Notes: generated by a model from the letters alone, not told the origin. 64,000 nucleotides of DNA from Amia ocellicauda (GCF_036373705.1 NW_027102749.1:1-64000); one strand, 5' to 3'. Positions 9,968-21,285 are shown, counted from the stretch's first letter. Translations and numbers: made by a program.

Positions 9968-11867
9968 ATTCATAAGAACATAAGAACATAAGAACATAAG
10001 AAAGTTTACAAACGAGAGGAGGCCATTCGACCCATCATGCTCGTTTGGTGTCCATTAATATCTAAGTGATCCATGGATCCTATCCAGTCTATTTTTAAAT
10101 GTTCCCAAACTTTCAGCTTCTACCACTTTCCATCTTGAATGCCTTGAAGCCCAATTTCCATTTGTTGTCCCCTGGTGCGTGTGTCCCTGCTGATCTGGAA
10201 AAGCTCCTCTGGTTTGAGGAACCTTTCATGATTTTGAAGACTTGGATCAAGTCCCCACGTAATCTCCTCTGTTCCAGGGTGAAAAGGTTCAGTTCCCTCA
10301 GTCTCTCCGAGTAGGACTTTCCCTTCAGACCTGGAATAAGTCTGGTTGCTCTCCTCTGAACTGTCTCTAAAGCAGCAATATCCTTCTTGAAGTGTGGTGC
10401 CCAGAACTGTACACAGTATTCCAGATGAGGTCTAGCGCATTGTACAGTCTTAACATTACTTCCCTTGTTTTAAATTCTACACTTTTGACGATATACCCTA
10501 GCATTCTGTATGCCTTTTGTATTGCTTCCTCACATTGTTTGGATGGAGAAAGTGAATCCACATAGATTCCTAGGTCTTTCTCATGCATTACTTCATCTAG
10601 ATCTGTACCTCCCATAGTGTAATTATAGTGGACATTTTTGTTTTACTGCATGTATTACCTTGCACTTGTCCACATTGAATTTCATTTGCCAGGTGTCAGC
10701 CCACAACTGAATTTATCTAAGTTCCTCTGAATAGCATGTGCTGCCAAGATTGTATCTGCTAAGCCACCTATTTTAGTATCATCTGCAAATTTGACAAGGT
10801 TGCTAAGTATCCCAGAGTCCAGATCATTAATATAGATTAGAAAAAGCAAAGGCCCTAGTACTGATCCCTGTGGAACTCCACTAACAACCTCACTCCAGTT
10901 AGAAGTGACTCCTCTAATCTGTTTCCTATACATCAACCAGTTCATAATCCATCTACTTACATGACCCTGAATGCCTACAGCTTCCAATTTGAGGATCAGT
11001 CTTTGGTGTGGAACCTTATCAAAAGCTTTTTGGAAATCTAAGTATATCATATCATATGCTTTCACGTGATCTACAGCTGCAGTTGCATGTTCAAAAAAAT
11101 GTATTAAGTTAGTAAGACATGATCTGCCTCGTCTAAACCCATGTTGACTATCTCCAAGAATATGGTTTTCATTGAGATGCTCCTCTATTTTCTGTCTAAT
11201 CATTTTTTCCAACATTTTACAGGTGATGCAGGTGAGACTGATTGGTCTGTAATTTCCTGGCTCAGTTTTGTCCCCTTTCTTGTGGATTGGTATGAAATTT
11301 GCTGTCTTCCAGTCAGTGGGAACATCCCCTGTTCTAAGTGTCATTTGAAATAATCGAGTTAACGGCCTATACATAATTTCCCTCATTTCTTTAAGTACTG
11401 TTGGAAATATCCCATCTGGCCCAGGTGATTTGTTTGATTTTAATTCTGCTAGTCCCTTTAGTACCTCCTCCTCATTTATCCTGATCTCTCTTAGGGTTTG
11501 ACTGGATTGATTGTCAACCTGTGGCATGTCATCTGTTTTTTCTTTTGTACAAACCTCTGTGAAATACTCATTTAGAATATTTGCCACATCTTGTTCGTTT
11601 TCCAAGATACCTCCATTTTTGCCCTTTATCTGTTTCACCTCCTCCTTAATTGACCGCTTGCTGTTGTAATTTTGAAAAAAGCTCATTGCATTGGTTGTAG
11701 CTCCAAGAGCTATGTTTCTTTCTATTTCCCTCTTTGCTTTCCTGATCCCTCTCTTAAGATCTCTTTGCAGCTCAACATATTCTATGTATTTTGTTTCATC
11801 ACCATCCCTTTTGTATGTGCTATACAACATTTTCTTCCTCTTTATATTTTTTTGCATGCCTCTGGTT
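9968..11867 (-). mobile_element. CR1-type LINE, 5'-truncated
   Basis: On the minus strand the element runs from linker and reverse transcriptase (11857 to 10682) through the thumb region and a short 3' UTR to a tail of three and a half 8-bp units (CATAAGAA on the + strand, 9969-10001). An 8-bp tandem tail in place of poly(A) is a hallmark of CR1 elements. The endonuclease and ORF1 are missing. The 5' break falls exactly at an ATGT microsatellite (11868). Frame changes after about 10680 show that the copy is dead. The 3' part ends in the CATCATGCTCGTTTGG type sequence typical of this family in fish. Confidence 0.88.
10682..11857 (-). pseudogene. CR1 reverse transcriptase, partial ORF2
   Basis: A 391-residue open frame with reverse transcriptase blocks in order: KSPGPDGI, WKTANFIPIHKKGD, NYRPISLTC, HGFRRGRSC, YLDFQKAFDKVPH, VPQGSVLGPLLFLIYINDL and the catalytic FADDTK. 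The APE endonuclease that should precede it is gone. The frame breaks after TPGK. Thumb-domain sequence (HEKDLGIYVD, RMLGYIVKS) continues in another frame at 10615-10367. Catalytic residues are intact in the part that is present. Confidence 0.9.
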
Positions 11868-11901
11868 TGTATGTATGTATGTATGTATGTATGTATGTAT
11901 G
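11868..11901 (+). repeat. (TATG)n microsatellite
   Basis: About eight TATG units lie between the truncated 5' end of the CR1 LINE and the partial LTR. Confidence 0.85.
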
Positions 11902-12167
11902 TGTGGAAGGAAAGTTAGAAATTCTTTTCTCACAACTGTTTTTCTCTCTTGTATACTTAAGAAAGATAAGGTCAAGCTAGAAGGTCAGGAGGCCATAAGG
12001 TAGTTTGATTTCTCTTTGTTATTTACAATGAGAACCTTGGAGACAATGTCAAACAGAATGACCTACGTGCCTGTTCCCTAATACCATGTATAGACCTATG
12101 AACTCTGTTCGATAATGATATATGTTCTGCTTAGTTAGCCTTTAAGATAACATAGTAATGACTTTCT
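11902..12167 (+). mobile_element. Partial LTR (fossil), same family as 8379-8806
   Basis: It begins TGTGGAAGGAAAGTTAG and matches about 260 bp of the solo LTR at 8379-8806 in inverted orientation, covering the U3 side only. It ends at an ATGT microsatellite. With the other copy it forms an inverted pair about 3.1 kb apart. The two copies differ at many sites, so they are not recent sisters. Confidence 0.78.
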
Positions 12168-12181
12168 AGCATGTATGTATG

Positions 12182-12229
<48 letters not shown>

Positions 12230-12589
12230 AATGTATGTATGTCCAATTGCTTTTGACAATACAAATGAATTGAGAGGGAGAGAGAGACAGACAGACAGAC
12301 TGACAAACAGAAAAACAGACACACACACAAACACACACACACACAGAGCCAGCCAGCCCGCCAGCCAGCCAGCCAGCTCAGCCATGACATCACGAGCCTC
12401 TCTCAGCTGACTGCTATGACATCACAGAGCACGTACATTCCGTTGCTTGCCGTCTGTCAACCACTCAGTCACTGCCAGCCAGACTGGCTGGCTGGCTGGA
12501 TGTGGGGGCTGCTTGCTGCTGCTGCGTACCTTAGCAAGCTTATTTGCTTGACCGGCCTTCCTACTCCTCTGCCCACATGCCCACCTATG
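12168..12589 (+). repeat. Composite microsatellite repeat, copy 3 (long form)
   Basis: Same order and near-identical unique part as 3892-4271, with an added (AT)n run of about 40 bp inside the ATGT stretch. Similarity stops at CCCACCTATG in both copies, which fixes the right boundary. Confidence 0.78.
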
Positions 12590-14280
12590 CCTCTACTCCA
12601 AGATACTTATACAATAGAAAAACTATGGTAATAATAATATAGCCCAAGACAAAAAATATTAATCTTTCTAGACTGTATTAAAGTTCAGCACTTCGGAAAA
12701 ATAGAATTATTTTGTATTTCAATAAAACACACACCCAACCAATGTAAATGTCACGGACGGTGTTAATTAGCTCCTTAATCACCATTACTTATTATATTTA
12801 TATTTCACTTCACTTTATGCAATATGGCTTGTGTATTTTGTTTGGTTCTATATTGCCATTATTTTGTGTGTTGATTATCTTTCACTTTATTGTTTAATTT
12901 GTTATTCACTTAGTATTATTTTGATTGTTTGCACGCGTGCCTTATTATTTTTGTTTCTTCTTTCTTTCACAACTCACCTGGGTCCACCTGCACTCTTCAC
13001 ACGCGTCCCCACTTAATCACCCTGCCCTGGGAGAGGAGAGGATTATCTGCTGTAGTCCACTTTCCAATGTGGGAGGTCTCTGCGGCTCATATCTCATTCA
13101 ATTATTTATTCATTTATCCTACATCAAGTTTATTTATTTTCCCACGTTTCATTCAATCACCATCAGAAGCTCTCTGTGCTAAAAGTGGCAGCACATTTGT
13201 CTCACACACATCAAACTCACCTTTTCCTGCTTCCCAAGCCTTATCAACTTACTCAGACCCTCGTCAACTTACTCAAACCCTCTTCAACTTTGGTTAACAT
13301 TGCTCTGCATTCTAACAGCTATTCTTTCTCCTATTCTTAATTTCTTACAAGAAATGTATTCAGGTTTTTTTATCAATATGTTTTATTTATATTTATACAG
13401 ATGTCACTCCATTATTCGTTTATTGAAGTCATATATGTACCTAACAAAATATTAGCCAATAGGCCATTGATCTCAATAATGATTCCCATAATCCTAGGAC
13501 ACCTTCTCTTTTACTCTCCCTTTCCATTCTTACTTTTCTCCTGTAAAGCATTTTATATTACTTGAGCTTACTTATTCTATAGTTGTAATCTTATACTTCT
13601 GCGGTATCTTACCCTTTTCCTACATCACTCATCTTAAAACCATGGTCTACTTTGACTTTCATTTCAGGTATTATATGCTAGGCACCAATAACCAAACATT
13701 TTCTGAAAGACTGTAACATGTCACCAGACTGTTTACATTCTCCTGCTTTCACAGGCTGTCAGGGCTGCACCAGGCTCTCTTCTAGCCTTTCGTTTCCTTG
13801 AATTTGACTTTTGACAGAGCTTGTCCATAACATGATGTTTAACAAACAAATTCTGGTTCTTCTTGTGGAGACACCATGACTATTTATGTATTACTATTAT
13901 TATCCATCTGTTTATTCAATGTATATTTTGGATTACTTTTCTTATAATAGTCTTTCTTTCTGATTTCTGATGCTTGAGGCACTCTGTATAGAGCCAAAGA
14001 TCCTCATGAATATGATAAATCTGTTGTTACATTTTTAAATATAATTCTAAAATGATTGCCAAAACATAGACATTTACCTTATATCACCTTCAAACTATAC
14101 ATATACATAAACACACAAAGCACATACACATTGATATCTAAAGATAATTCAGATATCCGATCTGTGGCATGTTTTATTGACCCTGCAGTGTCTCAAACAG
14201 CCCTTATAACTTATTATTTAAGCTTATGATTATTTAGAATAAAATGTCAAATAATCCCACTCGATTATTTCATTATTTCA
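12590..14280. other. AT-rich stretch, nothing recognised
   Basis: No exon with flanking splice sites and no known repeat was found. Pyrimidine-rich runs occur around 12930-13300 and 13500-13620. It lies 3' of the gag fossil on the minus strand and could hold decayed retroviral sequence, but nothing supports that directly. Confidence 0.35.
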
Positions 14281-15170
14281 CTATCTCAGTTTTCTTGATC
14301 CATTGTGAAAAAGTTCTGTTATTTCCTCCTCATCTGTAGAGGCTACATTAGCCCACTCCCCGGTCTGATATTCTCGTAGTAACTGTATCCAAATGTTGGG
14401 CGGACATTTAGCCTTCACGATGATGTGTACATCGTGCGGGTGAAGGAGGTGAATAACCATCTTTTCATCTAGAATATCCCAAAAAGTTGTGTTACCCTGG
14501 TTTGGTTTTAATTTTGGGAGGGACGCCCATATCATTTCTTTTTCTCCTGGGGAGAAGGGGACATGGGTTTTAGTCGTATAGACTATTGATTGACCTTCCT
14601 CTTTACTCTGTCTAGTTTTGACTTGCATGGGTGCAGCTGGGACCGTTTTCAGAGCGGTCAGATCTGGATACAATGTATTATTATAACCAAAATCAGTGAT
14701 TGATTTATATTCCGGATTATATGGGGGAGGAGCGCTAGCAAAACCTCCTTTTTCATATTCCCATGCTTTGCGATCTAAATCATCCCAATCGGGCCTGTCG
14801 TCCTCGGAGTGATCTGTGTCGCGACGCGCTCCTAACACGGCAGCACATCGCGCACCTACACCTTCACCTTTTCTGACCACTTTTCTTGCCCTTCTAATTT
14901 GCCTTGTAGTTCTATTAATTCTATCGTATTTTTCACAACTTCTTCTCTCAATTCACATTACTGTTTATGATGATCTTCCATTTCTGTTATTTTCTTTTCT
15001 TGATTCTCACCAACCTGACACAATATCACAATTCCTTTCTCTGTCTTATCTGGTTGTTGTTGCTTCCACCAGTCCCGGTGCTCCTTCGGAGACCAGTCTT
15101 TCTCCCAACTTCCTTCCAACATTTTCTTCTCTACATTCTGTTTTTTTATTTCTCAAAAAACCAATAATGC
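14281..15170 (-). mobile_element. Endogenous retrovirus gag remnant (fossil)
   Basis: The minus strand encodes a gag-like protein region with a proline-rich late-domain motif (APPPYNPEY), a nearby YPDL, and a following stretch that looks like the start of a capsid domain (PFSPGEKEMIWASLPKLKPN). Similar low-complexity, Lys/Glu-rich sequence continues upstream to about 15170 and could be the matrix part. No pol or env was found in the window, so only a fragment survives and it is broken. The genus is undecided. Whether it belongs with the solo LTR at 8379-8806 is unknown. Confidence 0.6.
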
Positions 15171-16380
15171 TGGTGTCACTCACTGTGACGATTTATCTGA
15201 AATATTACATTATTATATATTATATTATGTATATATATTATAATAAAAACAAACACTCCAGTAAGGTACGGACACCCGTACATGACACTGGCTAAGGTAA
15301 GGGAACCCATAAACAACCATAAGCACCCCCGGACCTAGGACAGACTGTAACTTGCTAACTTGCTGTTTTGTTTGCTTCTCATCGTTTGCTGCTAGTTGCA
15401 TGCCAAATGAGTTCGTTCTGTCCAAAATATAAGCTTTTTTCTTCTAATAAACTCAATAAAAATACAGTGCACTAGCAACTATTTCCCTTTCAAAAGTTGT
15501 AGTCCCGTTTCAGTTAAAACAAAATGTGTTCTTCAAACAAAGAAAATACTTGTGTTTCTTTTCCCTCTTTACCTGCTCTTATCACAAAGCTTCTCAACAC
15601 AATCTCAGGTGCAGGTGCACTCTGCGCTATCCTTTGCCCGAGCTTTGTCCAGGAAAACTCACTGTAGCCATCTTAGTTCAACACGGGCTCTCCTTACCTG
15701 CGAGTCACACGGGTCCAGTTCACTTTGCAAGTGAACAGTCTCTTCTCAGAAACAATAAGGAAACTTGGAAAGAAACACAATCCCAGGTCGGTGTTAAAAA
15801 AAAGTTCTTTGTTTTCATATTAAAAGAAAACATTTGTATTTTCTCTGCACACTTCACAGCTCCAATTAGCACACTCAACTAATCCCTGCCCCCCTCAGAA
15901 CCGTCACTAAAGAAAGGTACTCACAGTCATTTTAAATATGACATCCTGTAGTGTTTGTTTTCAAAATATGATCTTATTATCACTTGAACCAAATAAATCC
16001 TTTGACCCACTAATACCAAATTACAGTTATGGGGGCCACAGATGTGATTTGAAAATACGATCTTCCATGTCTTTCTGTTGTGTTTTGACCTGGGGATCTG
16101 TAATTGTCCAAGTGGCTACTGCACATGTACTTATTTAATATTAAATGTGTTATTTAATTAGGCTTGGTTCTGGTGAGCATGTACAAGACGTCAGCTTTTT
16201 AAATAACTGTGTGTATTGGATCATACACATTTTAGAAATACTCTCTCAAACTTCCCGCATTGGTACCTCACCAGGGAGGTAGAAAACAGCAATAGCATTG
16301 AAAAAGTGTGATTGTAGTTCTGCTCTTCTGCAATATATTTCTACAATATCTTTAACATCTTCTTTAACATTGTTTTAAAG
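15171..16380. other. No gene recognised
   Basis: AT-rich start (a TATATT cluster at 15200-15240), then mixed sequence. AATAAA occurs on the + strand near 15454. The stretch is 5' of the gag fossil and could include leader or LTR remains, but ends could not be defined. Confidence 0.3.
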
Positions 16381-16482
16381 GCTGGGACCAATATGGTGGA
16401 ATATCTCCAACACACGGACATTGAGAGACTCGACCCCTTTGTGCTGCTGCTCAGAGACCAACTCTCAGTTGTCTCTGAGTAG
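16381..16482 (+). CDS. Possible terminal exon of an unidentified gene
   Basis: After a pyrimidine-poor but canonical TTTTAAAG acceptor, 34 codons stay open (starting AGTNMVEYLQHTDIERLDPF) and end with TAG at 16480-16482. Composition and codon use look more like a host exon than its AT-rich surroundings. No partner exon was found within the window, so it could equally be a retained fragment or chance. Confidence 0.25.
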   Translation, partial: AGTNMVEYLQHTDIERLDPFVLLLRDQLSVVSE

Positions 16483-16685
16483 GCTATGGATCAACTTCCT
16501 TTCCTAATATGAAGGAGACCATGGATACAAAACCTATGAAAAACAGGTGATTATTGTTATTCTTCTCATTATAAACTACTTAATACATCTCTCCCATAAA
16601 GTACAACAGGATAGTGGTGACGTCATTCAGGATTGGATTGCCATTGGTCAAAAGCCCTCTGAGAGAAATTGTGTGGCGACACTCC

Positions 16686-16870
16686 ACACTCTTAGAAGAA
16701 ATTGTTCTGCACAGAACCATAAAGGGTTCCTCGAGTAATCGCTCTGGTGGATCCCTTTATGGTTCTATGTAGAACCCCTTCAAAGGGGTTACATGAAGAA
16801 CCCCCAAACATAGCGTTCTACACAGAACCATTCGTTTTAAAATGTTATATATAGAACCCATTCAAAAGGG
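16686..16870. repeat. MITE-like sequence built of GGTTCT/AGAACC motifs
   Basis: Many AGAACC and GGTTCT hexamers alternate in both orientations (for example GAACCATAAAGGGTTCC against GGATCCCTTTATGGTTC), so the segment can fold on itself. Short elements rich in this motif are common in fish genomes. Ends and target duplication were not resolved. Confidence 0.5.
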
Positions 16871-17589
16871 GGACACGTGCTATACCTGAATTTGTTTTCC
16901 AAATACAATCTTTAAAAAATGTATGAGTTCATATATACAAACACACATACACAACGTAGAAATCGCACTACTAGTGAAGTAACTTCATTTACATTATATG
17001 CCACAACTCCTCAATTTGGAACGCAAAAACAAGACATCTGATGTAAAAGTGTAAACTAATTACGAACAGCACTTTTGATTTTTATCTTCAATTCAGGGGC
17101 TACTTATTCGAACAGTAAACTGTATTCTCTCTTCAGAGTGACTGGAATGTTTTTGCCTACATTCAACTTAAATATGAAAGTTTCCAAAAACGGCATAGTT
17201 TTCTTTAAGGCTATTCAATGCCAAACACAAAATTCTCTCTGCTTTCAGTGCTTGTCCTTCAGCACAATTACACAGGTTCATGATGTTCACATTTCAATAC
17301 ATTGTTTTCTTATTTAAACTATTTGACTTTGAGCTTACATTGAGAATAAAATCACTTTTGCAAGTAAAACCTGGCCAAGAAAGGAAGCAGCACTACAATA
17401 AAACAATACACAGAATACAAAGCAGTTCCTTCAAAAGTGAAAGTGATAAAGAGTGATGTCTGTCAGTAAATTACGTTGAGATACATATTGGTTATTTTGA
17501 ATTAGGAGTCCAACTTCAATAACTTCTATTAACAAGCCAAAATACAGATCAGAATTACGGGTAATTGAAAATAATATGTAGCGCCTAGG
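16871..17589. other. No feature recognised
   Basis: AT-rich sequence with no exon or repeat identified. Confidence 0.3.
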
Positions 17590-19125
17590 TAAGCTTGGAT
17601 GTGTTCAGAGAAACACTAAAAACGGACCTTCCTCACACCCGTCTTGTTGAGGTGGACGTGGTCATACAGGTGATGTGGCTGGATGTCTCAGTGGTGTGCC
17701 AGGTGGACGTTGGGGAGGAGGGCACATCTTCGGGATACTTCTGCGTTGATGGCCTGGGTGATGTGCAGGGGCACGTCTGTGCGGGGCAGCAGTGTGGAGA
17801 TGGTGATTTTGGCAGTTTGGAATTCCTCTGTGGCTTTCTTTGCCACCTGTCTCAGGGCTGAGGCCACATCACCCCTGCGGGCACTCAGGTCGTTAGTGCC
17901 GGTGTGGATGAGGATGTGTTTGACCTGGCACAGCCTCCTCTTGGAGAGCAGCTCCAGGGCTCTCTGTGCTGTCGGGCACCAAAGCTTTTTCACTTTTCGC
18001 CCAGGGAAGAGGCGCCTCTCATCCAGGAACTTCCCATTGGAGTCGCTCAGAATGACCACCTCTGTGTTGACCTGCCACTCCGGGTTTTGCGTCGGGAGTG
18101 GTGGGGGCAGCGGGTGTGTTTTAGGGGAGTGGCGTTTCAGGGGTTTGTGTATTAGTGGCAGGTCTGGTGATAGTGGGGGTGTCAGGAGTGGTGGGGAGTG
18201 TGGGTGGATCAGTGGGTGCGTCAGTGGGTGCGTCAGGGGTTGTAGGTGTTGTGGGGTCAGTGCAGTGCAGTCTCTGTGCTCCTCTCTTAGCTTCTCCAGC
18301 TGGCTCTGCAGGCTCCTCAGCTGGCTGTGCTGGGGTGTCCTGGTCAGCTCCTCCCTCGCTCTGTGCAGCTCCGTCCTCAGGGTTTGGCTCTGCTCCTCCT
18401 GGTCTCTCACTGCTGCTCTCAGCTTATGGATCTCAGCCTTGTGGTGCATCTTTAGTCCCTGAACTCCGCAAACTTCAGCTCCAGCACTGATAGGCATTCC
18501 TTTAGTGTTTTAATGTTGCTGGAGAGTTTGGGTAGACAGGGGGGCAGTCTGTGGGAGATGGGGCACTGTCTGGCTCCGTGTGGCTGGGGGCAGACTGCAG
18601 GGTGGCTGGCTCTGGCTTGTGTTTCTCTACCTCAGTCTGCTGCTTTGAGGTGTGGAAGCCGAGAGATAATTGGTCCAGGCTGCTCTCGCTGTCCTGCACC
18701 ATGATGGTCCCGTTGTGGTATACATTAAAAGTGAGCATCACACTGTCTGTGTCTTTCTCTACCAGCACTGAGATCTGCCTGCCTCTGCTAATGCCCCTCT
18801 TGTTGTTATTGGGGTATGTCTGGCACAGGGTTTTGTGAAAGGCGGTGGGGTACTGAGTGTAGAACAGTAGATTGTTCTTGACCCTGTTTTCTCCTTTACC
18901 GGTGTAGTCTAGGATGAGGGTCTCAGGAGATGCTCTCATCACAGCTTGTTTGTAGTCCTTCTTAGCCTGTGCAGAGCGAATGTCTTCAGGGTATCGGATT
19001 TCAAAAGGCAGCTCTGCAGTCAGACTGCTGTTCGATAGATTTCTATCAGTCTCAGTGGCAGTTGGGCTCTCTCCTACTGTCACTCTATTCAAATCGGAGC
19101 TCTGCATTTTCATTGGCTGAGTCAA
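17590..19125 (-). mobile_element. LINE ORF1 with SGNH esterase domain, no ORF2
   Basis: Two minus-strand frames (19125-18502 and 18497-17688) make up one ORF1. First comes an N-terminal part with FEIRYPEDIRSAQAKKDYKQ and a beta-rich SVLVEKDTDSVMLTFNVYHN segment. A coiled coil follows (EIHKLRAAVRDQEEQSQTLR), then a proline-rich linker. Last is an SGNH/GDSL-like hydrolase: VVILSDSNGKFLDER with the catalytic Ser block, HTGTNDLS with the Asn block, and HLYDHVHLN with the Asp-His pair near 17650. CR1/L2-group LINEs carry such an esterase in ORF1. The frame changes near 18500 and in the last residues. No reverse transcriptase follows, so the copy has lost its 3' two thirds. Confidence 0.65.
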
Positions 19126-19415
19126 CTACTGAGAATGCTTATTTATTTTATTAATACATATTTTTTTGTTTAATTATTTGTCTCTTACCTCCAATTCTTG
19201 TCTTCAGCTTTTCTTTTCTGACTTTTCTTCCTGAACTGTCTCTCTGCTTTCTTCTTTTTGTGTTTCTCTTAAAATTATTATTTTTTGAATACTTTTTCTT
19301 CTGAATTTCTATTCCATGTCTTCTGTGTATGTTTATAGTGCTATATATTCATTTGTAAATCACAAATTAAATCCGCTTATGTATAAAAACAAATGTTTTT
19401 TAGGAGCTCATATTC

Positions 19416-19418
<3 letters not shown>
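19126..19418. other. Pyrimidine-rich stretch, nothing recognised
   Basis: This may be the 5' leader of the LINE on the minus strand. No exon is visible. Confidence 0.3.
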
Positions 19419-19446
<28 letters not shown>

Positions 19447-19498
19447 TTTCATTTGTATTGTCAAAGCAATTGGACATACATAAACATACATACATATA
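19419..19498 (-). repeat. Composite microsatellite repeat, copy 4 (short, inverted)
   Basis: (CT)n, then the complement of the core (GTATTGTCAAAGCAATTGG), then an ACAT run that is interrupted at TA by the second Tc1 element. Confidence 0.72.
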
Positions 19499-20636
19499 CA
19501 CTCACCTAAAGGATTATTAGGAACACCTGTTCAATTTCTCATTAATGCAATTATCTAATCAACCAATCACATGGCAGTTGCTTCAATGCATTTAGGGGTG
19601 TGGTCCTGGTCAAGACAATCTCCTGAACTCCAAACTGAATGTCTGAATGGGAATGAAAGGTGATTTAAGCAATTTTGAGCGTGGCATGGTTGTTGGTGCC
19701 AGACGGGCCGGTCTGAGTATTTCACAATCTGCTCAGTTACTGGGATTTTCACGCACAACCATTTCTAGGGTTTACAAAGAATGGTGTGAAAAGGGAAAAA
19801 CATCCAGTATGCGGCAGTCCTGTGGGCGAAAATGCCTTGTTGATGCTAGAGGTCAGAGGAGAATGGGCCGACTGATTCAAGCTGATAGAAGAGCAACTTT
19901 GACTGAAATAACCACTCGTTACAAACGAGGTATGCAGCAAAGCATTTGTGAAGCCACAACACGTACAACCTTGAGGCGGATGGGCTACAACAGCAGAAGA
20001 CCCCACCGGGTACCACTCATCTCCACTACAAATAGGAAAAAGAGGTGAGACATTCAGATGGTAGAGTCAGAATTTGGCGTAAACAGAATGAGAACATGGA
20101 TCCATCATGTCTTGTTACCACTGTGCAGGCTGGTGGTGGTGGTGTAATGGTGTGGGGGATGTCTTCTTGGCACACTTTAGGCCCCTTAGTGCCAATTGGG
20201 CATCGTTTAAATGCTACGGCCTACCTGAGCATTGTTTCTGACCATGTCCATCCCTTTTTGACCACCATGTACCCATCCTCTGATGGCTACTTCCAGCAGG
20301 ATAATGCACCATGTCACAAAGGTCGAATCATTTCAAATTGGTTTCTTGAACATGACAATGAGTTCACTGTACTAAACTGGCCCCCACAGTCACCAGATCT
20401 CAACCCAATAGAGCATCTTTGGGATGTGGTGGAACGGGAGCTTCGTGCCCTGGATGTGCATCCCACAAATCTCCATCAACTGCAAGATGCTATCCTATCA
20501 ATATGGGCCAACATTTCTAAAGAATGCTTTCAGCACCTTGTTGAATCAATGCCATGTAGAATTAAAGCAGTTCTGAAGGCGAAAGAGGGTCAAACACAGT
20601 ATTAGTATGGTGTTCCTAATAATCCTTTAGGTGAGT
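19499..20636 (+). mobile_element. Tc1-like DNA transposon 2, at the edge of the 5S array
   Basis: The left end CACTCACCTAAAGGATTATT follows a TA in an ACAT run. The right end AATAATCCTTTAGGTGAGT stops one base short, and there is no TA or microsatellite after it; 5S array spacer follows at once. This subfamily is very common in fish genomes. The transposase has an internal deletion (next entry), so the copy is non-autonomous. Confidence 0.9.
19647..20605 (+). pseudogene. Tc1 transposase with internal deletion
   Basis: Frame 1 (19647-20048) carries the paired helix-turn-helix region (LSNFERGMVVGARRAGLSIS, then SRTTISRVYKEW) and runs to NRKKR. Frame 2 (20045-20605) resumes at RHSDGRVRIWRKQ and has FQQDNAPCHKG (second Asp), PPQSPDLNPIEHLWD (third acidic residue) and a complete C-terminus. 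The segment that in relatives holds WSDESRF with the first catalytic Asp is missing, about 80-90 bp, and the frame shifts there. Confidence 0.9.
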
Positions 20637-20831
20637 TCATCGTAGCTCTTAATACTCTCTTTCTGTCTGGAGGAGATATAATTGAAGTATTGTACACGTA
20701 CCCGGCTACTTTCAACACCCATTGCTGCACTGATATTTTTCCCTCCATTTTTCTTTATCCATTTTTTTTTTGCTGGAAGTTCCGTCAATACCCGTCAGCC
20801 TTTAAGAGACATCATGCAGCCAGGCCTCTTG

Positions 20832-20951
20832 GCTTGCGGCCACACCGTCCTGAACGCGCCCAATCTCATCAGATCTCGGAAGCTAAACGGGGCAAGGGTT
20901 CGTCAGTACTTGGATGGGTGACCTCCTGGAGATATCAGGTGCTGCAAGTTA
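20832..20951 (+). pseudogene. 5S copy 1, degenerate edge copy
   Basis: First unit of the array. The internal element is disrupted (AAGGGTTCGTC), box C is class III and the terminal T run is lost (AGTTATTTCG). Confidence 0.75.
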
Positions 20952-21165
20952 TTTCGTCTCCTGGGTAACTTTATCGTAGCTCTAAATACTCTCTTTCTGT
21001 CTGGAGGAGATATAATTGAAGAATTGTACACATACCCGGCTACTTTCAACACCCTTTGCTGCACTGATATTTTTCCCTCCATTTTTCTTTTTTCTTTTTT
21101 ATTTTGCTGGAAGTTCCGTCAATAACCTCCAGCCTTTAAGAGACATCATGCAGCCAGGCCTCTCG

Positions 21166-21285
21166 GCTTGCGGACACAAAGTCCTGAACGCGCCCGATCT
21201 CGTCAGATCTCGGAAACTAAACGGGGCAGGGCCTGGTCAGTACTTCGATGGGAGATCTCCTGGAAATACCAGGTGCTGCCAGCTT
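21166..21285 (+). rRNA. 5S copy 2
   Basis: Box C reads TTCGATGGGAGATC; also GGACACAAAGTCC near the 5' end and GCCAGC at the 3' end. Confidence 0.7.

Noticed and set aside
12131-12393. Short frames rich in Ile-Tyr and Leu-Cys
   Set aside because: They are AT, CA and GCCA microsatellite translations inside the composite repeat.
12831-13297. Hydrophobic open frames suggesting a small membrane protein
   Set aside because: They are T-rich translations without splice context or recognisable domain.
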